Source: Arthrobacter sp. 31Y (lineage in GTDB: Bacteria > Actinomycetota > Actinomycetes > Actinomycetales > Micrococcaceae). From it: DNA of 64,000 nucleotides. The notes under the pieces were generated by a model. That model saw only the letters and a list, made by a program, of their open reading frames with translations. It was not told the DNA's origin and ran no database searches. The DNA lies in the NCBI RefSeq assembly GCF_000526335.1, contig NZ_JAFW01000001.1:3844001-3908000 (forward strand). Direction: 5' to 3'. Position numbers and translations under genes: made by a program. Positions 1 through 8,035 of this stretch are shown piece after piece. Numbering within the stretch: the stretch's first letter is position 1; the number at the start of each line of letters is the position of its first letter.

Positions 1-474
1 CACGTTCAGGACGTAGGCGAGATAGCCCAGGGATCCGCTACCGATGACGGTGCTTACTGCCAGGACGACGGCGATGATGGGCCGCATTCCCGGTGCCAGG
101 AGTGCAGGCCTGATGATCCGCAGCGTATTGAGGAACAGGAACGCCCAGCCCAAGGCCAGCGCCACCAGGATCACAATGATGAACAACGAGCCCACGGGGT
201 GGGTGGCCAGGCTGAGCAGCAAGCTTCGATTCACCAGGGCAATGATTAGCGTGAGCAGGGCGAGGGCCCACACCGTGATGGTGACGCGCAAGGCAATGCG
301 GCCAAGTTTGCGGTCTCCGGCAACTATTTGGGCGCTGCCGGGAACAAAGAGAGTGAGGAGGACCAGGACAAAGGCGCGTTTGGTCCGCACCGGAGCGCTT
401 GCGCCGGAGGGATAGCGGACGGGATCAGTCAGGGCGGCACCGGGCTGATTCGGGGTCTTGTGCATGGTCATCAT
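1..474 (-). CDS. LCP (LytR-CpsA-Psr)-type membrane protein, N-terminal part only
   Basis: An open frame runs from an ATG at 474 (other in-frame ATGs at 471 and 465) off the left edge, giving 158 residues and no stop. After a short cytoplasmic stretch the protein has about four hydrophobic segments: residues ~28-48, ~55-78, ~88-110 and ~128-150. This is the layout of Arthrobacter LCP proteins, in which a multi-pass N-terminus precedes the extracellular LCP phosphotransferase domain that links glycopolymers to peptidoglycan. The catalytic domain lies outside the window, so the family call rests on topology and on position: an LCP gene next to purE-purK is a known actinobacterial arrangement. 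It starts 11 bases after the purE stop, with a GGAAGG ribosome-binding site, so it is probably co-transcribed with purK-purE. Confidence 0.5.
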   Translation of the reverse strand, partial: MMTMHKTPNQPGAALTDPVRYPSGASAPVRTKRAFVLVLLTLFVPGSAQIVAGDRKLGRIALRVTITVWALALLTLIIALVNRSLLLSLATHPVGSLFIIVILVALALGWAFLFLNTLRIIRPALLAPGMRPIIAVVLAVSTVIGSGSLGYLAYVLNV

Positions 475-485
475 CCGCTGCCTTC

Positions 486-1049
486 CTAGCGGGGGCTCCG
501 GGCGGAAGCGTTAGCGGGGGAAAAGACCTCTTCCACTTTGTGGCGCAGGTTTTCGCCCTTCTTGGTGGCGACGTCGTTCAGTTCTTGAGCGAACGTGAGG
601 AGGTCCGCGCGGAGCTTGGTCGCGAGCTCGTCGGTTCCTGAAGCCAGCATGCGAACAGCGAGGAGTCCTGCGTTGCGGGCACCGGCGATGGACACCGTGG
701 CCACGGGAACACCGGCAGGCATCTGCACGATGGACAGGAGGGAGTCCATGCCGTCCAAGGTCTTGAGGGGAACCGGGACGCCGATGACCGGAAGGGGCGT
801 CACCGAAGCCAGCATGCCGGGGAGGTGGGCTGCGCCGCCGGCGCCGGCGATGATGACGCGCAGGCCACGTTCGTGTGCCGTCTGTCCGTACCGGATCATC
901 TCGGTGGGCATGCGGTGGGCTGAGACAACGTCTGCCTCAAAAGGGATGCCGAACTCGGCCAAGGCGTCCGCCGCGGCCTCCATGACGGGCCAATCGGAAT
1001 CCGAGCCCATCACAAGCCCAACGAGCGGGGCTGTTGTTTCCCTAGTCAT
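486..1049 (-). CDS. purE: N5-carboxyaminoimidazole ribonucleotide mutase PurE
   Basis: PurE converts N5-CAIR to CAIR in de novo purine synthesis in the cytoplasm, taking the product of PurK. The phosphate-binding motif GSDSDW is at residues 15-20 and the catalytic loop SAHRMP at 43-48, followed by the glycine-rich [11 protein letters not shown] segment typical of class I PurE. At 187 residues it is slightly longer than usual because of a polar C-terminal tail. The start ATG overlaps the purK stop by four bases (ATGA), indicating translational coupling. purK and purE are separate genes here, as in most bacteria with the two-step route. Confidence 0.96.
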   Translation of the reverse strand: MTRETTAPLVGLVMGSDSDWPVMEAAADALAEFGIPFEADVVSAHRMPTEMIRYGQTAHERGLRVIIAGAGGAAHLPGMLASVTPLPVIGVPVPLKTLDGMDSLLSIVQMPAGVPVATVSIAGARNAGLLAVRMLASGTDELATKLRADLLTFAQELNDVATKKGENLRHKVEEVFSPANASARSPR

Positions 1050-2233
1050 ACGGTCTCCTCAAGAGTGGTCTGTTCCGGTTTGCGGCCGTCACGAATGATG
1101 TTGGCCACCGCGGTAGCGCGCTGGCGGACGGAGTCGACGTCGGAAACCGAGCTGCCAACCAGGTTCACGTGGCCGATCTTGCGGCCCGGGCGGACGGACT
1201 TGCCGTAGGAGTGCACCTTCGCTGCGGGCTCGAACGCCAAGGCCATGGGGAAGGCTTTGAAGAGATCCTGGTTGTCGCCGCCCAGGAAGTTCTTCATGAC
1301 CACTACCGGGGCCAAGGCATCGGTAGCGCCCAGCGGTAGGTCCAGGACGGCCCGCAGGTGCTGCTCGAACTGGCTGGTGATGGAGCCGTCTTGCGTCCAG
1401 TGACCTGTGTTGTGCGGGCGCATGGCAAGTTCGTTGATGAGGAAGCCCACTCCGACGCCTGGCGTTTCGAAGAGTTCTGCAGCCATGACCCCCGTGACTC
1501 CGAGTTCGTTGGCAATGCGGAGTGCCGCCTCTTCCGCGGCAGCAGCCACCTCAACCGAAATGTTCTGGGCGGGTGCGATCACTTCGTCGCAAACTCCGTC
1601 CACCTGGATGGTGTGCACAACGGGCCAGGCACGGGATTCGCCACTGGGGCGGCGTGCCACAAGGGCCGAAAGTTCGCGGCTGAAATCAACCTTGGCTTCG
1701 GCAAGCAGAGGGCTCATGGCCTGGAACCAGTCGGAAGTGTCCAAGGCGTCCTCCGGGGAGTCAACAATCCTGACTCCCTTGCCGTCATAGCCTCCGCGCG
1801 GCGTCTTCAAAACCACGGGCCAGCCGATCCTGTCCCCAAAGGCCACCAGCTCATCAACGGTGTTGACCGCTGACCACTCCGGGTTGGGCAGTCCAAGGCG
1901 ATCAATGGCAGCACGCATCACCAGTTTGTCCTGGGCATTAACCAAAGCCTCGGGGCCCGGCTGGACGTTGACACCGGCGTCCAGGAGGGCTTGCAGGTGT
2001 TCCGTGGGGACGTGTTCGTGATCGAAGGTCATGACGTCCAGGCCCTTGGAGAACTCCAGAAGAGCGTCCAAGTCCTTGTAGTCGCCAAGAGGTGCAGTGG
2101 CCACTGCAGCCACGGCAGAAACGTCCTCACCCTCGGCCAAAACACGGAGTTCGAAGCCCAGGGCGGTAGCGGGCGGAGCCATCATTCGTGCGAGTTGGCC
2201 GCCGCCAACTACGCCAATTACTGGAAAAGTCAC
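1046..2233 (-). CDS. purK: 5-(carboxyamino)imidazole ribonucleotide synthase PurK
   Basis: PurK is an ATP-grasp enzyme that carboxylates AIR with bicarbonate and ATP to give N5-CAIR, the PurE substrate. The 395-residue protein has the N-terminal GGGQLARMM motif at about residues 10-18, the ATP-grasp loop [12 protein letters not shown] near residue 142, and the RPHNTGHWT segment (residues ~272-280) conserved in the family. The start is the GTG at 2233. A TAGGCT hexamer lies seven bases upstream with no ribosome-binding site, suggesting a leaderless mRNA. It is the first gene of a purK-purE-LCP operon and is divergent from the GtrA-like gene. Confidence 0.96.
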   Translation of the reverse strand: MTFPVIGVVGGGQLARMMAPPATALGFELRVLAEGEDVSAVAAVATAPLGDYKDLDALLEFSKGLDVMTFDHEHVPTEHLQALLDAGVNVQPGPEALVNAQDKLVMRAAIDRLGLPNPEWSAVNTVDELVAFGDRIGWPVVLKTPRGGYDGKGVRIVDSPEDALDTSDWFQAMSPLLAEAKVDFSRELSALVARRPSGESRAWPVVHTIQVDGVCDEVIAPAQNISVEVAAAAEEAALRIANELGVTGVMAAELFETPGVGVGFLINELAMRPHNTGHWTQDGSITSQFEQHLRAVLDLPLGATDALAPVVVMKNFLGGDNQDLFKAFPMALAFEPAAKVHSYGKSVRPGRKIGHVNLVGSSVSDVDSVRQRATAVANIIRDGRKPEQTTLEETV

Positions 2234-2246
2234 AAGGTTCAGCCTA
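2231..2246 (-). promoter_or_regulatory. Probable leaderless promoter of purK (TAGGCT-N7-GTG)
   Basis: Read on the minus strand, TAGGCT (2246-2241) is followed by GAACCTT and then the GTG start. The hexamer fits the actinobacterial -10 pattern TAnnnT. The transcript would start at or one base before the start codon, in keeping with the absence of a ribosome-binding site. Confidence 0.6.
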
Positions 2247-2253
2247 CCGAACC

Positions 2254-2280
2254 GGCGGCAGGATCACTGATTCTGCCGCC
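2254..2280. promoter_or_regulatory. Inverted repeat between purK and gtrA, candidate operator
   Basis: GGCGGCAG (2254-2261) is perfectly repeated in inverted orientation as CTGCCGCC (2273-2280), separated by 11 bases. It lies upstream of the inferred transcription starts of both divergent genes, so it acts as DNA rather than as a hairpin in mRNA. The arms flank the expected -35 position of purK. The binding protein is unknown. Confidence 0.35.
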
Positions 2281-2413
2281 CCCGGTGACGGTTTTCCGTG
2301 GAGCAAAGAGCCAGTATCGGCCTTCTCACAGCCCCCTCAAAGGCAGCGCAAGGAAATCGGCGCTAAAATGGGGTTGGCCCATCGGCCCACTTTTTCAACG
2401 GCCATGGAGGGTC

Positions 2414-2980
2414 ATGATCACCACACTTGCAGATCGCATCCGCGGACTTGCCTCACTTTTTTGGCGTGAGGTAGCAAAGTTCGGCGCCGTCGGCGGTGTT
2501 GCTTTTGTCATTGACTCGGCGGTTTTCATCTGGCTGTTTTCCGGTCCGATGCACGGCAGCGAAGTGTGGGCGAAGGCCATTGCAACCATTGTTGCGAGTA
2601 TTTTCTCCTGGGTTGCAAACCGTTTCTGGACGTTCCGGCATCGCAAACAGGCCAACGTTGTTCGTGAGGCCGTGCTGTTTGCCGTCATGAACCTTGTAGG
2701 GCTCCTGATTGCGTCCGGCTGCGTGTGGTTCGCCAAGTACGTCCTGGACCTCAACGACAAACCGTCGCTGTTCATCGCCGGTAGCGTTGTTGGCCTCATC
2801 CTGGGCACTATCTTCCGTTTCTTCGCCTACCGCTTCTGGGTCTTCAACGAAGAGCTGGACGCCGAACCCGAGTTCTCGCATGACCACGAGATTATCGAGC
2901 TTCACCACAAGGCCAAGAGCGGTTCCGAAACAGGCGCCAACCCGGCAACCGGCGAGTTCCCCTCAGTAAAAAACCTCTGA
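2414..2980 (+). CDS. GtrA-like family integral membrane protein
   Basis: A 188-residue protein with a GtrA-type fold: four transmembrane segments at about residues 18-40, 53-75, 88-108 and 118-142, with the aromatic NRFWTFR and FRFFAYRFWVF sequences typical of the family. GtrA-like proteins are thought to help move lipid-linked sugars across the membrane for cell-surface polysaccharides. The ATG at 2414 is chosen because the hydrophobic domain begins soon after it, a GGAGG lies just upstream and a TAAAAT -10 is at 2364-2369. The longer reading frame upstream would overlap purK on the other strand. The last ~40 residues are polar and charged. The gene is convergent with TIGR03089, with a two-base gap. 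Confidence 0.85.
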   Translation: MITTLADRIRGLASLFWREVAKFGAVGGVAFVIDSAVFIWLFSGPMHGSEVWAKAIATIVASIFSWVANRFWTFRHRKQANVVREAVLFAVMNLVGLLIASGCVWFAKYVLDLNDKPSLFIAGSVVGLILGTIFRFFAYRFWVFNEELDAEPEFSHDHEIIELHHKAKSGSETGANPATGEFPSVKNL

Positions 2981-2982
2981 CG

Positions 2983-3678
2983 CTATGAACGGCTGACGCG
3001 CTCGTTCTCGAGCAGGTGCTCGGTCACGTCCAGATCCGGATGTACCAGGACTACGGAGCCATCCTCGTTCCAAGCGCCCAAAGAAGCTGCGAGGCATGAC
3101 TCCAGGCCGTCGGCCGCGCGTACCAGGAGGCGGACGCCTGGCTCCTGCGTGGCTGCAAAGCCGTCAATGAGTTCCCCGTGGGGGAGGCCCGTGGTTCCAC
3201 GCACGGCGGGCAAGCCCGCCTCTGGTTCGTTGTGGGCCATGAAAACGTCGCCGTGCGAGCGGACTTCAGCCGCGTAATCCACGACGCCGGATGGCAGCTC
3301 TCCCGGCCAGCGCATGGCAAGTGCCGCGAGCGGTACGGCGACCACCGCATCGAAGCCGGCCCCCGCGCCGTCGTCGGGCTTGTCTGTTGCCAGGAGATCC
3401 GCGGAGGTGGCGTCGAAGACCACCTCCATTCCCAGTTGCCATGCAGCCAGGGCCCAGACGAAGGACTTCCAGTGCGCCGGGAGGTCCAACCTGATGGACA
3501 TTCCGGGTTCGGCGTCTAGTTCGTCCTGCAGCAGGTTGCTGGTTTTGGCTACCCAGTTGTCCAGTACGCGGCCTGAAAGCTCCACCCGCTCGGAGTCGGG
3601 TCCATACCAGGTGAGTCGAGGTGACGTTGAATGACCGGATCGAAGGGCGGTCATCAGGTTCGCTGCCGGGATGCTCAT
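2983..3678 (-). CDS. TIGR03089 family protein
   Basis: A 231-residue cytoplasmic protein matching the actinobacterial TIGR03089 family, which resembles the N-terminal part of adenylate-forming (AMP-binding) enzymes. The segment LPAHWKSFVWALAAWQLG (residues ~77-94), followed by a region around GELPSGVVDYAAEVRSHGD, is characteristic. It lacks the full P-loop and C-terminal domain of acyl-CoA ligases, so enzymatic activity is doubtful and the function is unknown. The start is the ATG at 3678. In mycobacteria the homologue (Rv3268) also sits beside an LCP gene and the purE/purK region, so the neighbourhood supports the call. Confidence 0.8.
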   Translation of the reverse strand: MSIPAANLMTALRSGHSTSPRLTWYGPDSERVELSGRVLDNWVAKTSNLLQDELDAEPGMSIRLDLPAHWKSFVWALAAWQLGMEVVFDATSADLLATDKPDDGAGAGFDAVVAVPLAALAMRWPGELPSGVVDYAAEVRSHGDVFMAHNEPEAGLPAVRGTTGLPHGELIDGFAATQEPGVRLLVRAADGLESCLAASLGAWNEDGSVVLVHPDLDVTEHLLENERVSRS

Positions 3679-3935
3679 GCTTCAATCTTGCCACGCTGGT
3701 TCCGCGGCGCCCTTGGCCTTTGTGCCGTGATTGTGAAATGCAACACACCCCGATTTCTCCAGTCGTTGGGGTGCCCGGGGGTGCGGCGGCAATTTTCCGC
3801 GGAAATTCAATGAAAGTTAACCTGAAGCGATCCGCCGCTTCCATTTCCCGCAGGGACACGCGGAGGCACGGCTAAAAAGTTGGGCGTGGCGCATCCCACG
3901 TTTCTACAGATTCTTGATTATTATCCCGGCGCAGC

Positions 3936-3965
3936 TTGACTGCCGGGTAGTTACACGCGTGTAAT
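3936..3965 (+). promoter_or_regulatory. whiB promoter with overlapping perfect palindrome (operator-like)
   Basis: In the 377-base gap before whiB a TTGACT -35 (3936-3941) and a TGTAAT -10 (3960-3965) are separated by 18 bases. A perfect 14-base palindrome, TTACACGCGTGTAA (3951-3964), fills most of the spacer and the first five bases of the -10, the usual place for a repressor site. The transcript would have a leader of about 85 bases before the whiB ATG. The rest of the gap (3679-3935) shows no convincing gene. Confidence 0.55.
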
Positions 3966-4055
3966 TAGTAATCAACGCCGCTGCACAGATAACCGGAACG
4001 TCACCGGGAATCGGAAACACATCCAAGCAGCAGCTGCAAAATCAGGAGGGACGCC

Positions 4056-4598
4056 ATGGGGCAAGCGTTGCGTATCCAGGAAGATGCAGTCGTCGCAGAA
4101 CATGCGTCGGTGAAATACCGTTCGCGGGAAGTGCCGGGGGATTGGTACGTTGACCCGGCGGATCCGGAAGCGGCAGACCGATACAACCAGAATGTGCAGC
4201 AGTCTTTGGAGGATCAGGCTACCGCCCTCCTTGCCGCGCATGAGGCACTGATTGGTGACCTGCCTGCTGGGCCGGATGAAGATTTGGACGACCCTCCCAT
4301 GGAGCTGCGTCGTCCCCTTGAAACGCCGGGGCAACCCGTGTGGATCGGCCTTCCTCAGGGAGACTTCGACGACGAAGGCGAACTCGGCTGGCAGACTGAT
4401 GCGCTGTGCGCACAGACCGATCCTGAAGCTTTCTTCCCTGAAAAGGGTGGGTCAACCAGGGACGCCAAGAAGGTCTGCGGAGCGTGCAATGTCCGCTCGC
4501 AGTGCTTGGAGTATGCACTCGCCAATGATGAGCGGTTCGGTATTTGGGGCGGACTCTCCGAGCGGGAGCGTCGTCGGCTAAGGAAGCGAGCAGTCTAA
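4056..4598 (+). CDS. WhiB-family Fe-S transcriptional regulator (WhiB2/WhmD-like)
   Basis: WhiB-like proteins bind a [4Fe-4S] cluster and regulate transcription with the sigma factor. The C-terminal domain has the four cysteines in the expected pattern: one in TDALCAQ, then CGAC and QCLEYAL about 25 residues later. These are followed by the GIWGG turn and a basic GGLSERERRRLRKR tail that contacts DNA. Position next to envelope-glycan genes matches WhiB2/WhmD, the division-linked member. At 180 residues it is about twice the usual length; the first ~100 residues are acidic and unlike known WhiB domains. The ATG at 4056 is supported by AGGAGGG just upstream. An internal ATG at 4299 has no ribosome-binding site. 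Confidence 0.93.
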   Translation: MGQALRIQEDAVVAEHASVKYRSREVPGDWYVDPADPEAADRYNQNVQQSLEDQATALLAAHEALIGDLPAGPDEDLDDPPMELRRPLETPGQPVWIGLPQGDFDDEGELGWQTDALCAQTDPEAFFPEKGGSTRDAKKVCGACNVRSQCLEYALANDERFGIWGGLSERERRRLRKRAV

Positions 4599-4609
4599 TT
4601 CTCAAGGAA

Positions 4610-7600
4610 GTGCATGTTACCGCCGTCGTGGTTGCCCACGACGGCGGCAACTATCTGCCCAGGACATTGGCGGCATTGTCGGACCAGACGCGTTCGGTAG
4701 ATGCCGCCATTGGTGTTGATACAGGTTCCACGGATAACTCGCTGGAATTGCTCAGCGAGGCCTTCGGCCAGAACAATGTGACCTCGTTCCACCAGGCAAA
4801 GTCAGGTTTCGGGGCAGCCGTCCACGCCGGTCTGGAGGAGCTCGCTCCCTCAGGAGGTGCCGCACACGGTGCCGCGGGCAGTGCTGCACGCGGTGCCGCG
4901 CCGGACAACAGCGGCGCGAAGGACTCTTCCGTCGAATGGATCTGGCTTTTGCATGACGACGCCGCTCCGGCGCCTGATGCGTTGGCGGAACTTCTCCACG
5001 CGGTTGAACGCGCGCCCTCTGTCACGGTGGCGGGATGCAAGCAGCTTGGCTGGGACAACAAGCGGCACCTGGTGGATGTGGGACTGTCGACGAGTCGCTG
5101 GGCTGAACGCCTTACGCTGATCGACGCCGATGAAGTGGATCAAGGGCAATACGATGCCCGGACCGACACCTTCGCCGTGAACTCCGCAGGAATGCTGATC
5201 CGTCGCGATGTCTGGGAACTTCTGCAAGGTTTTGACCCGGCTCTTCCGGGAAGTGGTGACGATGTGGATTTCTGCTGGCGAAACTGGCTCGCGGGCAATC
5301 GCGTGGTTATTGTCCCCAGTGCCCGGATGTTCCATGTGGAACACCGCCCGCATGGTCTGGGAACGTCCTCCGCGGCACGAAAAGCCCAGATCCACCTGCG
5401 GCTCAAGCACACGCCATGGTGGAATGTACCCTTCCAAGCGTTAGGTGCCTTGTTCGGAGCCGTGGTCCGACTCGTGTTGAGCATCTTGGTCAAAGAACCG
5501 GGATATGGCCTCTCGCAGTTCACTGCCACCATCGCTGCCCTTGTCCGGCCCGTTGCCATTGCCAAGGGCCGCCGCGTTGCGGCCAGGACACGCCGCGTGC
5601 ACCGCTCGGTGGTCCGCGGACTACAGACGCCCACCCGCGAGGTACGTGCTAACAGACGCTCGTTGCTGGAAGCGATCCGTCCCGCCGATGACACCCAGGG
5701 TTTCTCCGATCTTCTTGCCCCGGAACCCAGCGGGGATGCTGCCGATGACTTCACCGCACTGGCCACCAATGAACGTGGCTGGGTGGGCACAGGAGCGGTG
5801 GCTGCTGCGCTGGTGGCCCTCGCCGCAGCACTCGTAGGGCTGCTGGGACTACTCCGCTCAGGCACGGTTGCCGGTGGGGGGCTCTTGCCGTTGTCGGCCT
5901 CGCCAGGAGATATTTGGGCCAACGCGTCCGCTTGGTGGATCTCCTTGGGCGCTGGCCTGCCCGGGCACGGCGATCCGTTCGGCTATGTGCTGTGGCTGCT
6001 CTCGCTGTTCGGCGGCGGTGACGGCAACGCCGCGATGGTGTGGCTGCTGATCCTTGCAATGCCGTTGTCCGCTCTGGGTGCGTGGTTCGCATCCGGCGCG
6101 CTGACTACCAAACGCCGTTTCCGGCTTGCGGCCGCCTTGGCATGGTCCGCTGCTCCTGCGCTCCTGATCGCGATCAACGAGGGCCGTGCAGGCGCCTTGG
6201 TGGCCCACGTCATGATGCCACTGTTGCTCCTCGCCCTGTTGCGCGCCTCGGGATCCGCCGTAGCACAGGGCCCGGCGTTGGCGGGCAGGCAGCTCAGCCG
6301 TCGTCCTGCCCTGATCATCGGAAAGCCCGGAATCAACGGAACACCATCGTGGACTGCCGCAGCCGCTGCAGGTCTGGCGATGGCCGTGGTTACTGCCTCT
6401 GCGCCGTCGTTGTTGGGGCCGGTGATCGTTGCGGTGGTCCTGGCCGCGGTGGTCCTGGGGCAACGGGGCAAAACACTGTGGTGGTCGCTCCTGCCAACCG
6501 TCGCTTTGTTCCTGCCCTATGGAATATCCGTGCTGGACCGGCCGCGCTCGTTGCTCGCCGATCCCGGATTGCCACTGACGTTCGAGGCAGCTCCGTTGTG
6601 GCAGCAACTTCTCGGCCAACCGCTGGCTTTCAATATCGACGGCGGTGTGACCGGTTTGGCGATCTTCGGTCCTGGCCCTGTGCCGTGGGCCCTGCTGCTG
6701 GCCCTTCTGGTCATTGCGCCGGTCCTGATCCTTGCTGTTGCCGCTTTGTTCCTGCCCGGAAAACGCACTGCGCTGGCCCGGGTGTTCTGGTTGGTTGCTT
6801 TGGCTACGCTTGCGAGCGGTTGGTTGGTGGGCCACGTGGCCACCGGGGTCAACAACAACGTGATTGTTGGGCCTTTTACTGGTCCAGCCGTATCGGCGTC
6901 GGGGGTTTTGCTCCTGGGCGCTGCCATTCTTGGCGCTGAGAAGCTCTTCGCCGCCCCTCGAAAGGCACCGAAGGGTTCCCGCCGTCAGCTCCCAGTCCGG
7001 CGCGTTGCCTCGGCTGTTGCCATGGCGCTCCTGGTTGCCGGCCCCCTTGCGGGCATGGCTGCGTGGGCCGCCCAAAATGTCCTCCAGCCCACGCCCACTG
7101 CCGGATCGGGCGCGGCATCCCGGACTGCCGAACAGGATTCCTCCCTTGGCACCCGCCGCCAGATTTGGCCGGTGGAAACGGGCACGTTGCCTGCTACTGC
7201 CGTGGACCGTGGACAGGGACCGGAGCGCACGCGAACACTGGTCATCACCAGCGGCGAGCAGGGCGCCTTCTCCTCATCACTGATGCGCGGTGCCGGTACC
7301 ACATTGGACAGCTTGTCCACCATTGCCTCTGCACGGACCATCATCGGCGCACCGGGACGTGAGGAAATCGCTGACGATGACGCTGCCACGGCGTCCCTGC
7401 GCCGGGCTGTTGCCACCATCGTGGCGGGCACGGGCGTGGACCCTCGCGCAGACCTTGAACAGCTTGGTGCCGGATTCATCGTCCTGAAGGCAGAGGACAA
7501 CGCCGCCCAACTGACGGCCAGCAGAATGGACGCCGTCCCGGGACTCGTGGCTGTAGGCCAGACCGACGCCGGGTGGCTGTGGCGAGTGACGCCTCGGAAC

Positions 7601-8035
7601 CAGGAGGCCGCTACTGCCGCCGACACCGCACACCGGGTACGCATCGTGGACTCCCAAGGAACTCTCCTGAGTACGCTGCCATCCGAAGAAGTGTCTGTGG
7701 ACGCCACTGTGCCACCAGCGGCTACCGGGGCATCGGGGGACAACGGTCGGAAGGTTGTCCTCGCCGAACGCGCCGATCCCGGCTGGACCGCCTGGCTGGA
7801 TGGCCGCCAATTGCAGTCCACAACGTCCGGCTGGTCGCAGGCCTTCGAGCTGCCGGCCAGCGGGGGTGACCTTGAAATCCGCTATACCAACCCCTGGGCC
7901 CTGTGGTTCGGAATACTGCAGGCAGTGGTGATTGGATTGACGGTTCTGTTGGCCGTGCCGATGCCCGCACGCCGCAGCCGGACCGGCATGTCGAGGGACG
8001 AAGTCTCCCTCCGTAAGGAGTACAGCAGTGTCTGA
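4610..8035 (+). CDS. Large membrane glycosyltransferase: GT2 domain fused to multi-pass C-terminus
   Basis: About 1141 residues. The N-terminus is a family 2 glycosyltransferase: VTAVVVAHDGGNYL at the start, VDTGSTDNS (nucleotide-sugar binding), LLHDDAAP (DXD-like) near residue 115 and GSGDDVDFCWR near residue 210. A long region follows with about a dozen hydrophobic segments between residues ~395 and 850, then an extracytoplasmic domain and a final transmembrane helix near residues 1090-1115. This suggests a membrane enzyme that builds or exports an envelope glycan; the acceptor is unknown. GTG 4610 is preferred because the GT2 fold begins there, 11 bases after the whiB stop, although AAGGA sits close to it; the frame is open to a TTG at 4544 inside whiB. 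It overlaps DUF5719 by eight bases. A low-complexity Ala/Gly insert occurs near residues 80-100. Confidence 0.88.
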   Translation: MHVTAVVVAHDGGNYLPRTLAALSDQTRSVDAAIGVDTGSTDNSLELLSEAFGQNNVTSFHQAKSGFGAAVHAGLEELAPSGGAAHGAAGSAARGAAPDNSGAKDSSVEWIWLLHDDAAPAPDALAELLHAVERAPSVTVAGCKQLGWDNKRHLVDVGLSTSRWAERLTLIDADEVDQGQYDARTDTFAVNSAGMLIRRDVWELLQGFDPALPGSGDDVDFCWRNWLAGNRVVIVPSARMFHVEHRPHGLGTSSAARKAQIHLRLKHTPWWNVPFQALGALFGAVVRLVLSILVKEPGYGLSQFTATIAALVRPVAIAKGRRVAARTRRVHRSVVRGLQTPTREVRANRRSLLEAIRPADDTQGFSDLLAPEPSGDAADDFTALATNERGWVGTGAVAAALVALAAALVGLLGLLRSGTVAGGGLLPLSASPGDIWANASAWWISLGAGLPGHGDPFGYVLWLLSLFGGGDGNAAMVWLLILAMPLSALGAWFASGALTTKRRFRLAAALAWSAAPALLIAINEGRAGALVAHVMMPLLLLALLRASGSAVAQGPALAGRQLSRRPALIIGKPGINGTPSWTAAAAAGLAMAVVTASAPSLLGPVIVAVVLAAVVLGQRGKTLWWSLLPTVALFLPYGISVLDRPRSLLADPGLPLTFEAAPLWQQLLGQPLAFNIDGGVTGLAIFGPGPVPWALLLALLVIAPVLILAVAALFLPGKRTALARVFWLVALATLASGWLVGHVATGVNNNVIVGPFTGPAVSASGVLLLGAAILGAEKLFAAPRKAPKGSRRQLPVRRVASAVAMALLVAGPLAGMAAWAAQNVLQPTPTAGSGAASRTAEQDSSLGTRRQIWPVETGTLPATAVDRGQGPERTRTLVITSGEQGAFSSSLMRGAGTTLDSLSTIASARTIIGAPGREEIADDDAATASLRRAVATIVAGTGVDPRADLEQLGAGFIVLKAEDNAAQLTASRMDAVPGLVAVGQTDAGWLWRVTPRNQEAATAADTAHRVRIVDSQGTLLSTLPSEEVSVDATVPPAATGASGDNGRKVVLAERADPGWTAWLDGRQLQSTTSGWSQAFELPASGGDLEIRYTNPWALWFGILQAVVIGLTVLLAVPMPARRSRTGMSRDEVSLRKEYSSV

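Noticed and set aside
5858..7075. 405-codon open frame on the minus strand
   Set aside because: It is antisense to the large glycosyltransferase, has a Gln/Arg-rich composition typical of GC-rich shadow frames, and no recognisable domain.
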